From Nocardioides phosphati (GTDB lineage Bacteria; Actinomycetota; Actinomycetes; Propionibacteriales; Nocardioidaceae): a stretch of 64,000 nucleotides of DNA. Location of the stretch: positions 62,001 to 126,000 of the forward strand of contig NZ_BMNI01000002.1 of NCBI RefSeq assembly GCF_014646375.1. Reading direction: 5' to 3'. The notes under the pieces were generated by a model. It was not told the DNA's origin. It worked only from the letters and a program-made list of their open reading frames with translations, and searched no databases. The translations under genes and the position numbers were made by a program. Below, one piece after another: positions 38,250 through 47,301 of the stretch; the first letter of the stretch is position 1, and every line of letters begins with the position of its first letter.

Positions 38250-38294
38250 GTCTGTCCTCGAGTCAGTGGAAAGTCACTGGGAGGCTACAGACGA

Positions 38295-38795
38295 TCAGGA
38301 ACGTTGGGACGCCATTTCGCGCGCGGCGTGCGGGTCGATCGACAGCAGCACGCCGAGGCAGCCGACCACGGCCGCGAAGGGCATCGCGCACCACGCCGGC
38401 CCGAAGTCGACCCGGAGCGAGGCGTGGATCGCCGCGCCGTCCTTCGCGTGACGCGCGAGCGCGAGTGCGCTCGCGGGCTCCAGCAGGCGGCCGGCGAGCA
38501 GCATCACCGCTCCCCCGGCGACCGCGCCGGCGACGAGGACGAGCACGGCGAGGAGCGGGTCACGGCGCAGTCGCCAGGTGCCGAGGACACCGAGGAGCAG
38601 CCCGACCGGCGCCGCGATCGCGACGTACAGCCCGGTGGCGCGGAACTCCTCGTCGGGCATGAAGAACGCGTGGTGCTGGTAGACGACGCCGCTCGGCGCG
38701 GGCTTCCACCACAGCCACCAGCCGACGCCGCAGAGCGCGCCGAGCAGCGCGCAGCCGATCACGACCGCCGCAGCGAGCAGCGCGGGCCGCTTCAC
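38295..38795 (-). CDS. Four-segment membrane protein, possibly DUF2567
   Basis: The 166-residue protein has about four hydrophobic segments, with a Trp-rich first extracellular loop (GVGWWLWWKPAPSGVVYQHHAFFMPDEEFRATG). The family name is tentative. A GTG at 38795 one base after the dnaE stop is chosen. A TTG at 38807 overlapping dnaE is possible. It is probably co-transcribed with dnaE. No function can be read. Confidence 0.7.
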   Translation of the reverse strand: MKRPALLAAAVVIGCALLGALCGVGWWLWWKPAPSGVVYQHHAFFMPDEEFRATGLYVAIAAPVGLLLGVLGTWRLRRDPLLAVLVLVAGAVAGGAVMLLAGRLLEPASALALARHAKDGAAIHASLRVDFGPAWCAMPFAAVVGCLGVLLSIDPHAAREMASQRS

Positions 38796-38796
38796 G

Positions 38797-41700
38797 TCAC
38801 TGGGCAAGGCAACCAGGCCCGAGGAGCTGCTTGAGGTCGGCGAAGAGCGCGCCGCTGGGCGTGACCCGGAGCCGGTCGTCGAGGCGCATCACGGTCGTGG
38901 CGTTGCGGGCCAGCAGCCGCAGCTGGACCTCGGTCACGCCGGGGTGGGTCCGCAGGACGTCCTTGAGCGACTCCACGACCGGAGCCGTGCAGCGCGTCGA
39001 CGGCAGCGAGATCACCACGGGGCCGTTGGGTCCGTCGGAGAGGTCGGGGACCGTGACCTCCTGGCCCATGATCTCGGGGGTGTCCTTGCTCCGCGAGAGG
39101 CGGCCACGGACGGTGATGATCGCGTCCTCGACGAGGTACGGCGCGGCGAGCTGGTAGCTGCTCGGGAAGAGCAGCACCTCGATCGAGCCCTCGAGGTCCT
39201 CCAGCGTCACCATCGCCCACGAGTCGCCGCGCTTGGTGATCTTGCGCTGCACGCTGGTGATCAGGCCGGAGACCGTGACCGATGAGCCGTCGGCCCGCTC
39301 CTCGTCGACGATCAGCTGGCCGATGGAGCAGTCGGTGCCCTGCGAGAGGACGTGCTCGAGGCCGTTGAGCGGGTGGTCGGAGACGTAGAGGCCGAGCATC
39401 TCCCGCTCGTTGCCGAGCAGGGTCATCTTGTCCCACTCGTCGATGTCGGGGATGGCGACGTTGACGCCGAAGCCGCCGCCCTCGTCGTCGTCACCGAGCC
39501 CGGCGAAGAGGGAGTCCTGCCCGATCGCCTCGTTCTTCTTGATGTCGACGTACTGGTCGACGGCGGTCTCGTGGATCGCGACCAGCGCACGCCGCCGGTG
39601 GCCCATGCCGTCGAAGGCACCGGCCTTGACCAGCGACTCCACGAGACGCTTGTTGCACGCCGGCGCGGGGACCTTCGAGAGGAAGTCGTTGAAGTCGGTG
39701 AACCGGCCCTGCGTCTCGCGCGCCTCGACGATGCCGTCGACGACGTTGGCGCCAACGTTGCGGATGGCGGTGAGGCCGAAGCGGATGTCGTTGCCGACCG
39801 CGGTGAAGTTGTGGGAGGACTCGTTGACGTCGGGCGGCAGGACCTGGATCTTCATCCGGCGGCACTCACCGAGGTAGAGCGCCATCTTGTCCTTGTTGTC
39901 CTTCACCGACGTCAGCAGCGCGGCCATGTACTCGGTCGGGTAGTTGGCCTTGAGGTAGGCCGTCCAGTACGTGATGACGCCGTACGCCGCGGAGTGCGAC
40001 TTGTTGAACGCGTAGTCCGCGAAGGGGACGAGGATCTCCCAGAGGATCTTGACGGCGTCCTTGGGATACCCGCGCTCGAGCATGCCGGCCTCGAAGCCCT
40101 CGAACTGGGCGTCGAGCTCGGCCTTCTTCTTCTTGCCCATGACGCGGCGCATGTTGTCTGCGGCGCCGAGGGAGTAGCCGGCGAGCACCTGGGCGATCGC
40201 CATGACCTGCTCCTGGTAGACGATGAGACCGTAGGTCTCACCGAGCACCTCCTGGAGCGGCTCCTCCAGCGCAGGGTGGATCGGCACGATCGGCTCGCGG
40301 CCGTTCTTGCGGTGGGCGTACTTGTTGTGCGAGTCCGCGCCCATCGGGCCCGGACGGTAGAGCGCGGAGACGGCCGTGATGTCGGCGAACTGGTCGGGCT
40401 TCATCGACCGCAGCAGCGCCTGCATGCCGCCGGAGTCGAGCTGGAAGACACCCAGGGTGTCGCCCCGGCCCATCAGCTCGTACGTCGCGCGGTCGTCGAA
40501 GGGGAGCTCCTCGAGGATCACCTTCTCGCCGCGGTTCATCTCGATGTTCTGGACCGCGTCCTCCAGCGTGTGGAGGTTGGAGAGGCCGAGGAAGTCCATC
40601 TTGACCAGGCCGAGCTCCTCGCACTTCGGGTACTCGAACTGCGTGATCACCTGCCCGTCCTGCTTGGGGTCCATCAGCGGGACGATGTCGATCAGCGGCT
40701 CGCTGGCCATGATCACGCCGGCCGCGTGGACGCCGGTCTGACGGATCTGGCCCTCGAGGCCGAGCGCGGTCTCGTAGATGGTGCGGACGTCGTGGTCCTG
40801 CTCGTAGAGCGCGCGGAACTCGCCGCCCTCGGCGTAGCGCTTGTCCTCGGGGTTGAAGATGTCCTTGAGCTTGACGCCCTTGCCCATGACGTCGGGCGGC
40901 AGCGCCTTGGTGATCTTGTCGCCGATCGCGAAGCCGTGGTCGAGGATGCGCGCGGCGTCCTTGATCGCCTGCTTGGCCTTGATCCGGCCGAAGGTGGCGA
41001 TCTGCGCGACGCGGTCGGCGCCGTACTTCTCCGTGACGTACTGGATGACCTCGCCGCGGCGATGGTCGTCGAAGTCGATGTCGAAGTCGGGCATCGACGG
41101 TCGCTCGGGGTTGAGGAACCGCTCGAAGAAGAGGCCGTGCTCCAGCGGGCACAGGTCGGTGATGCGCAGCGCGTACGCCGCGATGGAGCCCGCACCGGAG
41201 CCACGGCCGGGGCCGACCCGGATGCCGTTGTCCTTGGACCACTGGATGAAGTCGGCGACCACGAGGAAGTAGCCGCAGTAGCCCTTGCCGGTGATGACCT
41301 CGAGCTCGAAGTTGGCGCGGTCGATGACCTCCTGCGTGAGCCGGCCGTCGGGGTAGCGCGACTCGAGGCCCCGGAAGACCTCCTTGCGCAGCCACGACTC
41401 CTCGGTCTCGCCCGCGGGGATGTCGGCGCGCGCCATGTAGCCGCCGGTCGACTCGAAGAACTCGACCTCGCACCGCTCGGCGATCAGGAGGGTGTTGTCG
41501 CACGCCTCCTTCATGCCGTTGTGGTCGCCCCAGAGCTCGCGCATCTCCTGCGCGGACTTGATGTAGTAACCCTCGCCCTGGAAGGCGAACCGCTTGCCAC
41601 CCTGCTCGTACGTCGGCTCCGCCATGCGGCTGCCGGACTGCACGCAGAGCAGGGACTCGTGGGCCTTGGCGTCCTCGGGGGCGTTGTAGTGCGAGTCGTT

Positions 41701-42378
41701 GGTCGCGATCGGCGGGATGCCCAGGTCGCGGCCGAGCTTGATCAGGTCGTCGCGGACCCGCTTCTCGATCGAGATGCCGTGGTCCATCAGCTCGAGGAAG
41801 ACGTTGTCGCGCCCGAACATGTCCTGGAGCTCGCCGGCCTCGCGGACGGCCTCGTCCCACTGGCCCAGGCGGAGCCGGGTCTGGATCGCACCCGACGGGC
41901 AGCCGGTGGAGACGATGATCCCCTTGCTGTGCTCGGCGAGGATCTCCTTGTCCATGCGGGGCTTGTAGAAGTAGCCCTCGAGGCTCGAGCGCGAGCTCAG
42001 CCGGAAGAGGTTGTGCATGCCCTCGGTGGACTCGGCCCACATCGTCATGTGGGTGTAGGCGCCACCACCCGAGACGTCGTCGCCGCCCTCCTCGGACGCG
42101 TTGCCCTTGCCCCACCGCACGCGGCGGCGCTCGCCGCGCGGCGTGCCCGGAGTGACGTAGGCCTCGATGCCGATGATCGGCTTAACCCCGTACTTCTTCG
42201 CCTTGGAGTAGAAGTCGTAGGCGCCGTGCATGTTGCCGTGGTCGGTCATCGCGATCGCGGACATGCCCAGGTCGCTGGTGCGCTGGAAGAGGCCGTCGAG
42301 GAGCGATGCGCCGTCGAGCATCGAGTACTCCGTGTGGACGTGCAGGTGCACGAACGAGTCAGCGGAGCCAGAGGACAT
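38797..42378 (-). CDS. dnaE: DNA polymerase III alpha subunit
   Basis: The 1193-residue replicative polymerase begins with a PHP domain (FVHLHVHTEYSMLDGASL). It has the catalytic aspartates in PDFDIDFDDHRRGEV, the GPGRGSGAGS motif, the helix-hairpin-helix region and a C-terminal OB fold (VSGLITSVQRKITKRGDSWA). Domain order and length match the DnaE1 type that replicates actinobacterial chromosomes. ATG 42378 gives the usual N-terminus. TAAAGT ends 7 nt before it, so the mRNA may be leaderless. Confidence 0.96.
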   Translation of the reverse strand: MSSGSADSFVHLHVHTEYSMLDGASLLDGLFQRTSDLGMSAIAMTDHGNMHGAYDFYSKAKKYGVKPIIGIEAYVTPGTPRGERRRVRWGKGNASEEGGDDVSGGGAYTHMTMWAESTEGMHNLFRLSSRSSLEGYFYKPRMDKEILAEHSKGIIVSTGCPSGAIQTRLRLGQWDEAVREAGELQDMFGRDNVFLELMDHGISIEKRVRDDLIKLGRDLGIPPIATNDSHYNAPEDAKAHESLLCVQSGSRMAEPTYEQGGKRFAFQGEGYYIKSAQEMRELWGDHNGMKEACDNTLLIAERCEVEFFESTGGYMARADIPAGETEESWLRKEVFRGLESRYPDGRLTQEVIDRANFELEVITGKGYCGYFLVVADFIQWSKDNGIRVGPGRGSGAGSIAAYALRITDLCPLEHGLFFERFLNPERPSMPDFDIDFDDHRRGEVIQYVTEKYGADRVAQIATFGRIKAKQAIKDAARILDHGFAIGDKITKALPPDVMGKGVKLKDIFNPEDKRYAEGGEFRALYEQDHDVRTIYETALGLEGQIRQTGVHAAGVIMASEPLIDIVPLMDPKQDGQVITQFEYPKCEELGLVKMDFLGLSNLHTLEDAVQNIEMNRGEKVILEELPFDDRATYELMGRGDTLGVFQLDSGGMQALLRSMKPDQFADITAVSALYRPGPMGADSHNKYAHRKNGREPIVPIHPALEEPLQEVLGETYGLIVYQEQVMAIAQVLAGYSLGAADNMRRVMGKKKKAELDAQFEGFEAGMLERGYPKDAVKILWEILVPFADYAFNKSHSAAYGVITYWTAYLKANYPTEYMAALLTSVKDNKDKMALYLGECRRMKIQVLPPDVNESSHNFTAVGNDIRFGLTAIRNVGANVVDGIVEARETQGRFTDFNDFLSKVPAPACNKRLVESLVKAGAFDGMGHRRRALVAIHETAVDQYVDIKKNEAIGQDSLFAGLGDDDEGGGFGVNVAIPDIDEWDKMTLLGNEREMLGLYVSDHPLNGLEHVLSQGTDCSIGQLIVDEERADGSSVTVSGLITSVQRKITKRGDSWAMVTLEDLEGSIEVLLFPSSYQLAAPYLVEDAIITVRGRLSRSKDTPEIMGQEVTVPDLSDGPNGPVVISLPSTRCTAPVVESLKDVLRTHPGVTEVQLRLLARNATTVMRLDDRLRVTPSGALFADLKQLLGPGCLAQ

Positions 42379-42385
42379 GGAGGGC

Positions 42386-42391
42386 ACTTTA
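42386..42391 (-). promoter_or_regulatory. Candidate -10 of a leaderless dnaE transcript
   Basis: TAAAGT on the minus strand fits TANNNT and ends 7 nt before the dnaE ATG. Its first three bases are the TAA stop codon of the upstream acetyltransferase gene. Confidence 0.5.
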
Positions 42392-42877
42392 GTCCGCCCC
42401 ACCGACAGTTCCGGCACCCGCTCGGCGCGGCTCCCAGACCATCCGTACGTCGGGTGCCCGCTCCTCGTTGTCGGTGCCGTCGGTGTGCTCCACCTCGACG
42501 AAGCCGTGGCCTGCGTAGAAGGCACGGGCGGGGGTGTTGGAGGTGAAGACCCAGAGCCCGAAGCCGTCGGGGCGGAGCGTCTTGACGAGGTTGAGCAGGG
42601 CGGTGCCGACGCCGACGTGCTGGGCGCCGGGGGCGACGTACAGGTCGTCGAGCCAGGTCTCGGTGAAGCGGGCGTAGCCGACCACGGTCTCCCCCACCTC
42701 ACCCACCCAGGTCTCGTCGGTCGCCAGGCGTGCCGCGAGGAACGCGGCGACCTCCCGCGGCGTGTGGACCGACGCCGGCATGGGCGCGGCCGCGCGGGCG
42801 GTCAGGAAGACGTCGACGAGGTCGGGGACGTCCTCGGGCTCCGCAGGGCGGAGCACCAGCGCATCAGTCTGTGTCAC
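42389..42877 (-). CDS. GNAT family N-acetyltransferase
   Basis: The 162-residue protein has the GNAT core: [26 protein letters not shown] is the motif A strand-turn-helix (Q-x-x-G-x-G/A form QHVGVG), and [22 protein letters not shown] is the motif B helix and strand. Substrate unknown. The start overlaps the rluD end by 14 bp. The protein continues 10 bp into the dnaE leader region and supplies part of its -10 box. Confidence 0.87.
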   Translation of the reverse strand: MTQTDALVLRPAEPEDVPDLVDVFLTARAAAPMPASVHTPREVAAFLAARLATDETWVGEVGETVVGYARFTETWLDDLYVAPGAQHVGVGTALLNLVKTLRPDGFGLWVFTSNTPARAFYAGHGFVEVEHTDGTDNEERAPDVRMVWEPRRAGAGTVGGAD

Positions 42878-43799
42878 GGATGACGTCGAGCGCGTGCGCC
42901 AGGTCGGCGGGGTACGGCGACTCGAACTCGACCCACTCGCCCGAGTCGGGGTGCGTGATGCCGAGCTTGACCGCGTGCAGCCACTGCCGGTCGAGCTTGA
43001 CCCGCCTGGCCAGGATCGGGTCGCAGCCGTAGAGCGGGTCGCCGACGCAGGGGTGCTTCGTGGCGCTCATGTGCACGCGGATCTGGTGCGTGCGGCCGGT
43101 CTCGAGGTGGATCTCGAGCAGGCTGGCGAAGCGGTGGGCCTCGAGCGTGGAGTAGTGCGTGACCGACGGGCGGCCGTCGTTCATGACCGCGAACTTCCAG
43201 TCGTGCTTGGGGTGCCGGCCGATCGGGGCGTCGATGGTGCCCTCGCTCGGGTCCGGGTGGCCCTGCACCAGCGCGTGGTAGGTCTTCTCCGGCGTGCGGT
43301 CGCGGAACGCCTGCTTGAGCACCGAGTAGGCGTGCTCCGACTTCGCGATCACCATGACGCCCGAGGTGCCGACGTCGAGCCGCTGGACGATGCCCTCGCG
43401 CTCCTTCGCACCGCTGGTGGAGATGCGCACGCCGGCCGCGGCGAGGTGGCCCACGATCGTCGGGCCGGTCCAGCCGACGGTGGGGTGCACGACGACGCCG
43501 ACGGGCTTGTCGACGACGACGATCGCGTCGTCCTCGTGGAGGATCCGGATGCCGTCGTGGAGCTCGGGCTTCACCTCGAGCGGGTCGGCCATCCGCGGGA
43601 TCGTCACGTCGAGCATGCCGCCCTCGTGGACACGGTCGGACTTCCCGACGTCACGCCCGTCGAGCTGCACGTGGCCCCCGGCGGCGAGCTCGGCCGCGCG
43701 GGTGCGGGAGAGGCCGAACATGCGGGCGATGGCGGCGTCGACGCGCTCGCCGGCGAGCCCCTCCGGGATCAGGACGGTGCGCTGGTCCACAGCCGTCAC
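42864..43799 (-). CDS. rluD: Pseudouridine synthase, RluD family
   Basis: The 311-residue RNA-modifying enzyme has an N-terminal S4 RNA-binding domain (about 12-70, [30 protein letters not shown]) and a catalytic domain with the Asp in [39 protein letters not shown] is the second signature. It probably modifies helix 69 of 23S rRNA, by family. The GTG start at 43799 overlaps the lspA stop by 4 bp. Confidence 0.93.
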   Translation of the reverse strand: MTAVDQRTVLIPEGLAGERVDAAIARMFGLSRTRAAELAAGGHVQLDGRDVGKSDRVHEGGMLDVTIPRMADPLEVKPELHDGIRILHEDDAIVVVDKPVGVVVHPTVGWTGPTIVGHLAAAGVRISTSGAKEREGIVQRLDVGTSGVMVIAKSEHAYSVLKQAFRDRTPEKTYHALVQGHPDPSEGTIDAPIGRHPKHDWKFAVMNDGRPSVTHYSTLEAHRFASLLEIHLETGRTHQIRVHMSATKHPCVGDPLYGCDPILARRVKLDRQWLHAVKLGITHPDSGEWVEFESPYPADLAHALDVIRDTD

Positions 43800-44329
43800 T
43801 TCCCGTCGCGCGTGCCGTTGAGGCGCACGCCGCGGAAGGCCTGCACGAGGATCAGCAGGGCGGCCACGTTGATGCACATGTCGGCCACGTTGAAGATCGG
43901 CCAGTGCGGGAGCTGGATGAAGTCGACCACGTGCCCCTCGAACGGCCCCGGCTCCCGGAAGACCCGGTCGGTCAGGTTGCCGAGCACGCCCGCGAGCAGC
44001 AGTCCGAGCGCGAGCGCCCAGACCCGGTTGGCCACGCGCGCCGAGAGCCACACGACGACGCCGACCGCGACCAGCGCCACGCACGACAGCAGCACGGTGT
44101 ACGACGTGCCCGTGCCGAACGCCGCACCCGGGTTGCGCGTCAGCCGGAACCCGAGCAGGTCACCGACCAGGTCGACGCGACCACGGTCGGCGAGCTTCTC
44201 GACGACGAGCGACTTGGTGCCCAGGTCGACCAGGTAGAGGACGACGGCGGTGGCCACGAACAAGGCCCGCGCGGTGCGCCGGGAGCTGGTGGCGACGGTG
44301 GACTCAGACTCGGCGTGCGCTGCTTGCAT
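43796..44329 (-). CDS. lspA: Lipoprotein signal peptidase
   Basis: The 177-residue enzyme has four membrane segments and the two catalytic aspartates in GNLTDRVF and FNVADMCIN. It cleaves signal peptides of lipoproteins modified by Lgt, including the LivJ-type and SCO1-type proteins here. ATG 44329 is chosen. A GTG at 44350 would add seven residues. The N-terminus before the first membrane segment is longer than in E. coli. Confidence 0.94.
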   Translation of the reverse strand: MQAAHAESESTVATSSRRTARALFVATAVVLYLVDLGTKSLVVEKLADRGRVDLVGDLLGFRLTRNPGAAFGTGTSYTVLLSCVALVAVGVVVWLSARVANRVWALALGLLLAGVLGNLTDRVFREPGPFEGHVVDFIQLPHWPIFNVADMCINVAALLILVQAFRGVRLNGTRDGK

Positions 44330-44368
44330 GATGGAGCGAGTTTCCCACACCCCACCACGCAGCGAGCA

Positions 44369-45028
44369 TCAGCGCCGCTCTTCGCGCTTCTTGCAGTCCA
44401 TGCAGAGCGTCGCGCGCGGGAAGGCCATGACCCGCATCTTGCCGATCGGCTGCCCGCACGACTCGCACACGCCGTACGTGCCGTCGTCGATGCGGGCGAG
44501 GGCGCGCTCGGTCTGGGCGAGCATCTCGCGGGAGTTCGCGACCACGGTGAGCTCGTGGTCGCGCTCGTAGCTCGTCGCGCCCATGTCGGCCTGGTCGTGG
44601 CCGGCGCCGTCGCCGGCGTCCTTCATGATGCCGGCGAGCTCGGCCTCCTGCTCCTCGACCTCCTGGCGCAGGCGGGCGGCGTGGTCCTTGAGCTCCTTGA
44701 CGACCTCGGCCAGCTCGGCCTTCGTCCAGGCCTCCTCGCCTTCCTTGACCGCGAGGTTCTCCGGCTTCACCGGACCGGCCTTCTTGGGAGCGGCCTTCTT
44801 GGCCGGCGCAGCGGCCTTCTTCGCGGCCGCCGCCGCCTTCTTCGCGGGAGCCGCGGCCTTCTTGGCAGGAGCAGCCTTCTTGGCGGTGGCCTTCTTGGCG
44901 GGAGCCTTCTTCGCGGGAGCGGCCTCGGCGGCCTCCTCCTCGCGCGGCTTGCGGGCGATCACCTTGCGGGCTGCGGAGGCGGCGTTGACGGCGGTGCCGG
45001 CGAGGATCTTCGGCGTACTGCGGGGCAT
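44369..45028 (-). CDS. TraR/DksA-type zinc-finger protein with a Lys/Ala/Pro tail
   Basis: The 219-residue protein has three parts. The N-terminal region (about 38-86) is a string of PAKKA/AAKKA repeats like a histone H1 or HupB tail. A long coiled coil follows (about 104-140, KAELAEVVKELKDHAARLRQEVEEQEAEL). The C-terminal DksA zinc finger has Cys188, 191, 209 and 212 (CESC...CMDC). DksA-type proteins bind RNA polymerase through the secondary channel. The ATG is preceded by GGAGG about 10 nt upstream. It sits downstream of a strong wag31 terminator, so it needs its own promoter in 45029-45155. Confidence 0.87.
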   Translation of the reverse strand: MPRSTPKILAGTAVNAASAARKVIARKPREEEAAEAAPAKKAPAKKATAKKAAPAKKAAAPAKKAAAAAKKAAAPAKKAAPKKAGPVKPENLAVKEGEEAWTKAELAEVVKELKDHAARLRQEVEEQEAELAGIMKDAGDGAGHDQADMGATSYERDHELTVVANSREMLAQTERALARIDDGTYGVCESCGQPIGKMRVMAFPRATLCMDCKKREERR

Positions 45029-45155
45029 GGGGACCTGGCCTCCTGGACCGGCACGGAGAAGGTGACCTGCGCCACCTCGGGTGGCCGAGAGGCTAGCCCC
45101 TCCCGGGCACCGGCTCAAACCGCCACTCGGCGCGCCCCGGAAAATGTGCAGATGC

Positions 45156-45189
45156 AAAAGTCGGCCGGACCCCGAAGGATCCGGCCGAC
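45156..45189 (-). terminator. Rho-independent terminator of wag31 with UUCG tetraloop
   Basis: On the minus strand a 13-bp stem (arms 45189-45177 and 45172-45160) closes on TTCG flanked by C and G, followed by TTTT. It is the clearest intrinsic terminator in the window. Confidence 0.85.
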
Positions 45190-45213
45190 CTCAGTGGCAG
45201 AGCGTGGAGAGCC

Positions 45214-45948
45214 TCAGCCCTCGTCCTCACCCAGGATCGAGCGCAGGCGCTTGGGACCCTGGCCCGCGGCCTCGTCGGGAGCGACCTCAGGGGTGCTCTC
45301 GAGCGCCTCGAGCTGCTGGCTGAAGTAGCTCTTGAGGCGCGAGCGGTACTCCCGCTCGAACGAGCGGAGACGCTCGACCTCGGTGCTGAGCTTGGCCTGC
45401 TCCTTCTCGAGGTCACCGAAGAGCTGCTTGCGCTTCTCGGCGGTCTCGGAGTCGAGCATCTGCGCGCGGGTCCGGGCGTCGGACTCCATCTTGTCGGCCT
45501 TGATCTTGGACTCCGACTCGAGGCGCTCGGCCTTGGTGCGAGCCTCGCCCACGATCTTGTCGGCGTCGTTCTTGGCCTCCTCGACGAGCTCGTCCGCGTT
45601 GCGCGTGGCGATCTCGAGCAGGCGGGCGGCGGCGCTGGAAGCGTCGGCGACCGTGACGACCCGGATCTCCTCGGACGGCGCGGCGACCGGGGCCGGAGCG
45701 GCGGGGACGGGCGCGACCGGCTCGGGAGCCTTCACCGGCTCGGGAGCCTTGACCGGCTCGGCCGGGACCGGCTGGCCGGACTGCGCGGCAGCGAGCTTCG
45801 CGCGCAGGTCGTCGTTCTCCTTGGTGAGACGAGCGAGCTCGGCCTCCACCTCGTCGAGGAACTGGTCGACCTCACCCATGTCGTAGCCCTCACGGAGCCG
45901 GACCGGAGTAAAGCGCTTGTTGCTCACGTCCTCAGGCGTCAGCGGCAT
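45214..45948 (-). CDS. wag31: DivIVA/Wag31 polar growth protein
   Basis: The 244-residue protein begins MPLTPEDVSNKRFTPVRLREGYDMGEVDQFLDEVEAEL, the DivIVA lipid-binding domain. It then has a Pro/Ala/Glu-rich linker with a PVKAPE repeat (about 67-92) and a long coiled coil (about 105-220, KNDADKIVGEARTKAERLESESK). In actinobacteria this protein marks poles and directs tip growth. ATG 45948 is chosen by family N-terminus. ATG 45960 would add four residues. It sits downstream of sepF with no yggT gene between. Confidence 0.93.
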   Translation of the reverse strand: MPLTPEDVSNKRFTPVRLREGYDMGEVDQFLDEVEAELARLTKENDDLRAKLAAAQSGQPVPAEPVKAPEPVKAPEPVAPVPAAPAPVAAPSEEIRVVTVADASSAAARLLEIATRNADELVEEAKNDADKIVGEARTKAERLESESKIKADKMESDARTRAQMLDSETAEKRKQLFGDLEKEQAKLSTEVERLRSFEREYRSRLKSYFSQQLEALESTPEVAPDEAAGQGPKRLRSILGEDEG

Positions 45949-45998
45949 GCCCTCACCCATTCATATGTCGAAGCGGAAAAGAAACTGTCAGAACAATA

Positions 45999-46037
45999 GC
46001 GCCTGCGACCGAGACGGGAAGTCGCGGTCACAGGCGC
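45999..46037 (-). terminator. Terminator-like hairpin after sepF
   Basis: Arms GCGCCTG-x-GACCG (45999-46011) and CGGTC-x-CAGGCGC (46025-46037) pair with one C-A mismatch, and GAC/GTC can pair inside the loop. On the minus strand it is followed by TATTGTTC and later TTTCTTTT. This would separate sepF from wag31 at least in part. Confidence 0.6.
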
Positions 46038-46047
46038 GGAGAGCTGG

Positions 46048-46536
46048 TCAGCTCTGGTTGAAGAAGCCACCTTCGGCGATACGAGCCTTGTCCTCGGCCG
46101 CCACGGTCACGTTGGGCGGGGAGAGAAGAAACACCTTGTTGGTGATCCGCTCGATGTTGCCGCGGGTCGCGAAGACCAGGCCGGCGGAGAAGTCGACGAG
46201 ACGCTTGGCGTCGGAGTCGTCCATCTCGGAGAGGTTCATGATGACCGGCACACCGTCGCGGAAGTTCTCACCGATGGTGCGCGCCTCGTTGTAGGTGCGC
46301 GGGTGCAGCGTCGTGATCCGCGACAGCTCGGCAACGGTCTGCTGCGGCGCGGGCGTCGGGCGTCGACGCTCCGTGATGTCCGCGACCGGCGCCGGACGTG
46401 GAGCGGCCTGACGAGGTGCGGGCTGGGCCGCACGCGGCGCCGCGGGCGCCTCGTCGTAGTCGTCGTACTCGTCGGCGTACCGGCCCGTGTCCTCGACCAG
46501 GCCGAGGTACTCACCGATCTTGCGCATGGTGCTCAT
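46048..46536 (-). CDS. sepF: Cell division protein SepF
   Basis: The 162-residue FtsZ-anchoring protein has an N-terminal membrane-targeting helix ([16 protein letters not shown]), an acidic/Pro-rich linker (25-60) and a SepF domain (about 72-150, [43 protein letters not shown]). It tethers FtsZ to the membrane in organisms without FtsA and ZipA. A GGAGGA ribosome site lies 7 nt before the ATG. Confidence 0.95.
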   Translation of the reverse strand: MSTMRKIGEYLGLVEDTGRYADEYDDYDEAPAAPRAAQPAPRQAAPRPAPVADITERRRPTPAPQQTVAELSRITTLHPRTYNEARTIGENFRDGVPVIMNLSEMDDSDAKRLVDFSAGLVFATRGNIERITNKVFLLSPPNVTVAAEDKARIAEGGFFNQS

Positions 46537-46587
46537 GCGTCGTCCTCCGATACTCCTGCGCCGCCATCTGGCGCGTTGTCTGTGACA

Positions 46588-47301
46588 TTACTTGACGTTG
46601 ACTCGGGAACCGAGGATCGCCGATCCGACGCGCACGTGTGTCGCGCCGGCCGTGACGGCCTCCTCGAGGTCGCCGCTCATCCCTGCGGACAGGACGGTGG
46701 CCTCGGGGTGGTCCTGCAGGAAGCCGGCGCGGATCTGCGCCAGCCTCGCGAACGCCGCCGCGGGGTCCTCCCCGAGGGGCGCGACGGCCATCAGGCCGCG
46801 CAGCATGAGGTGCTCTGCCGAGGCGACCGCCTCGGCCAGCCCGGCGAGTTCCGCCGGGTCGCAGCCGGCCCGTCCGTCGGCGTCGGGGCGGTCGAGGCTG
46901 ACCTGGAGCAGGACGTCGACCTGACGGCCCTCCGCTCCCCTGTCGAGCGGCGCGACCAGCTTGAGCCGGTCGACGGACTCCACCACGTCGGCGTACGCCG
47001 CGACGGCGGCCGCCTTGTTGGACTGCAGGCCGCCGATGTAGTGCCACCGCAGGTCGAGGTCAGCGCAGGCGGCGGCCTTCTCCTCGGCCTCCTGGTGGCG
47101 GTTCTCCCCCACGTCGGTGACACCGAGCTCCGCGAGGAGCCGCACGTCGGAGGCCGGGAAGAACTTCGTGACGACCACGAGCGCGACGTCGCCCTCGGGG
47201 CGGCCCGCGGCGGACGTCGCGGCTGCGATGCGCTCGCGGACCTGGGCGAGGTTGGCGGCCAGCTCGTCACGACGGGCGGCGCCGGTCAGCGGGGCACTCA
47301 T
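46588..47301 (-). CDS. YggS family PLP homeostasis protein
   Basis: The 237-residue protein is a single PLP-binding barrel. The PLP lysine is in VALVVVTKFFPA and GENRHQEAEEKAA follows. LRWHYIGGLQSNKA and the end motif VRVGSAILGSR match the YggS/PROSC family. It balances free PLP and is not an amino acid racemase, by family. The ATG overlaps the upstream stop by 4 bp. Confidence 0.92.
   Translation of the reverse strand: MSAPLTGAARRDELAANLAQVRERIAAATSAAGRPEGDVALVVVTKFFPASDVRLLAELGVTDVGENRHQEAEEKAAACADLDLRWHYIGGLQSNKAAAVAAYADVVESVDRLKLVAPLDRGAEGRQVDVLLQVSLDRPDADGRAGCDPAELAGLAEAVASAEHLMLRGLMAVAPLGEDPAAAFARLAQIRAGFLQDHPEATVLSAGMSGDLEEAVTAGATHVRVGSAILGSRVNVK

Noticed and set aside
39352..42546. 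A 1064-codon plus-strand open frame opposite dnaE
   Set aside because: Same cause: antisense to an intact dnaE, with low-complexity Arg/Val/Leu/Asp composition and no recognisable fold.
44770..44915. Tandem repeat DNA read as a possible CRISPR or satellite
   Set aside because: The repetition is codon-level, from the PAKKA peptide repeats of the DksA-like protein. Unit lengths vary and there are no spacers.
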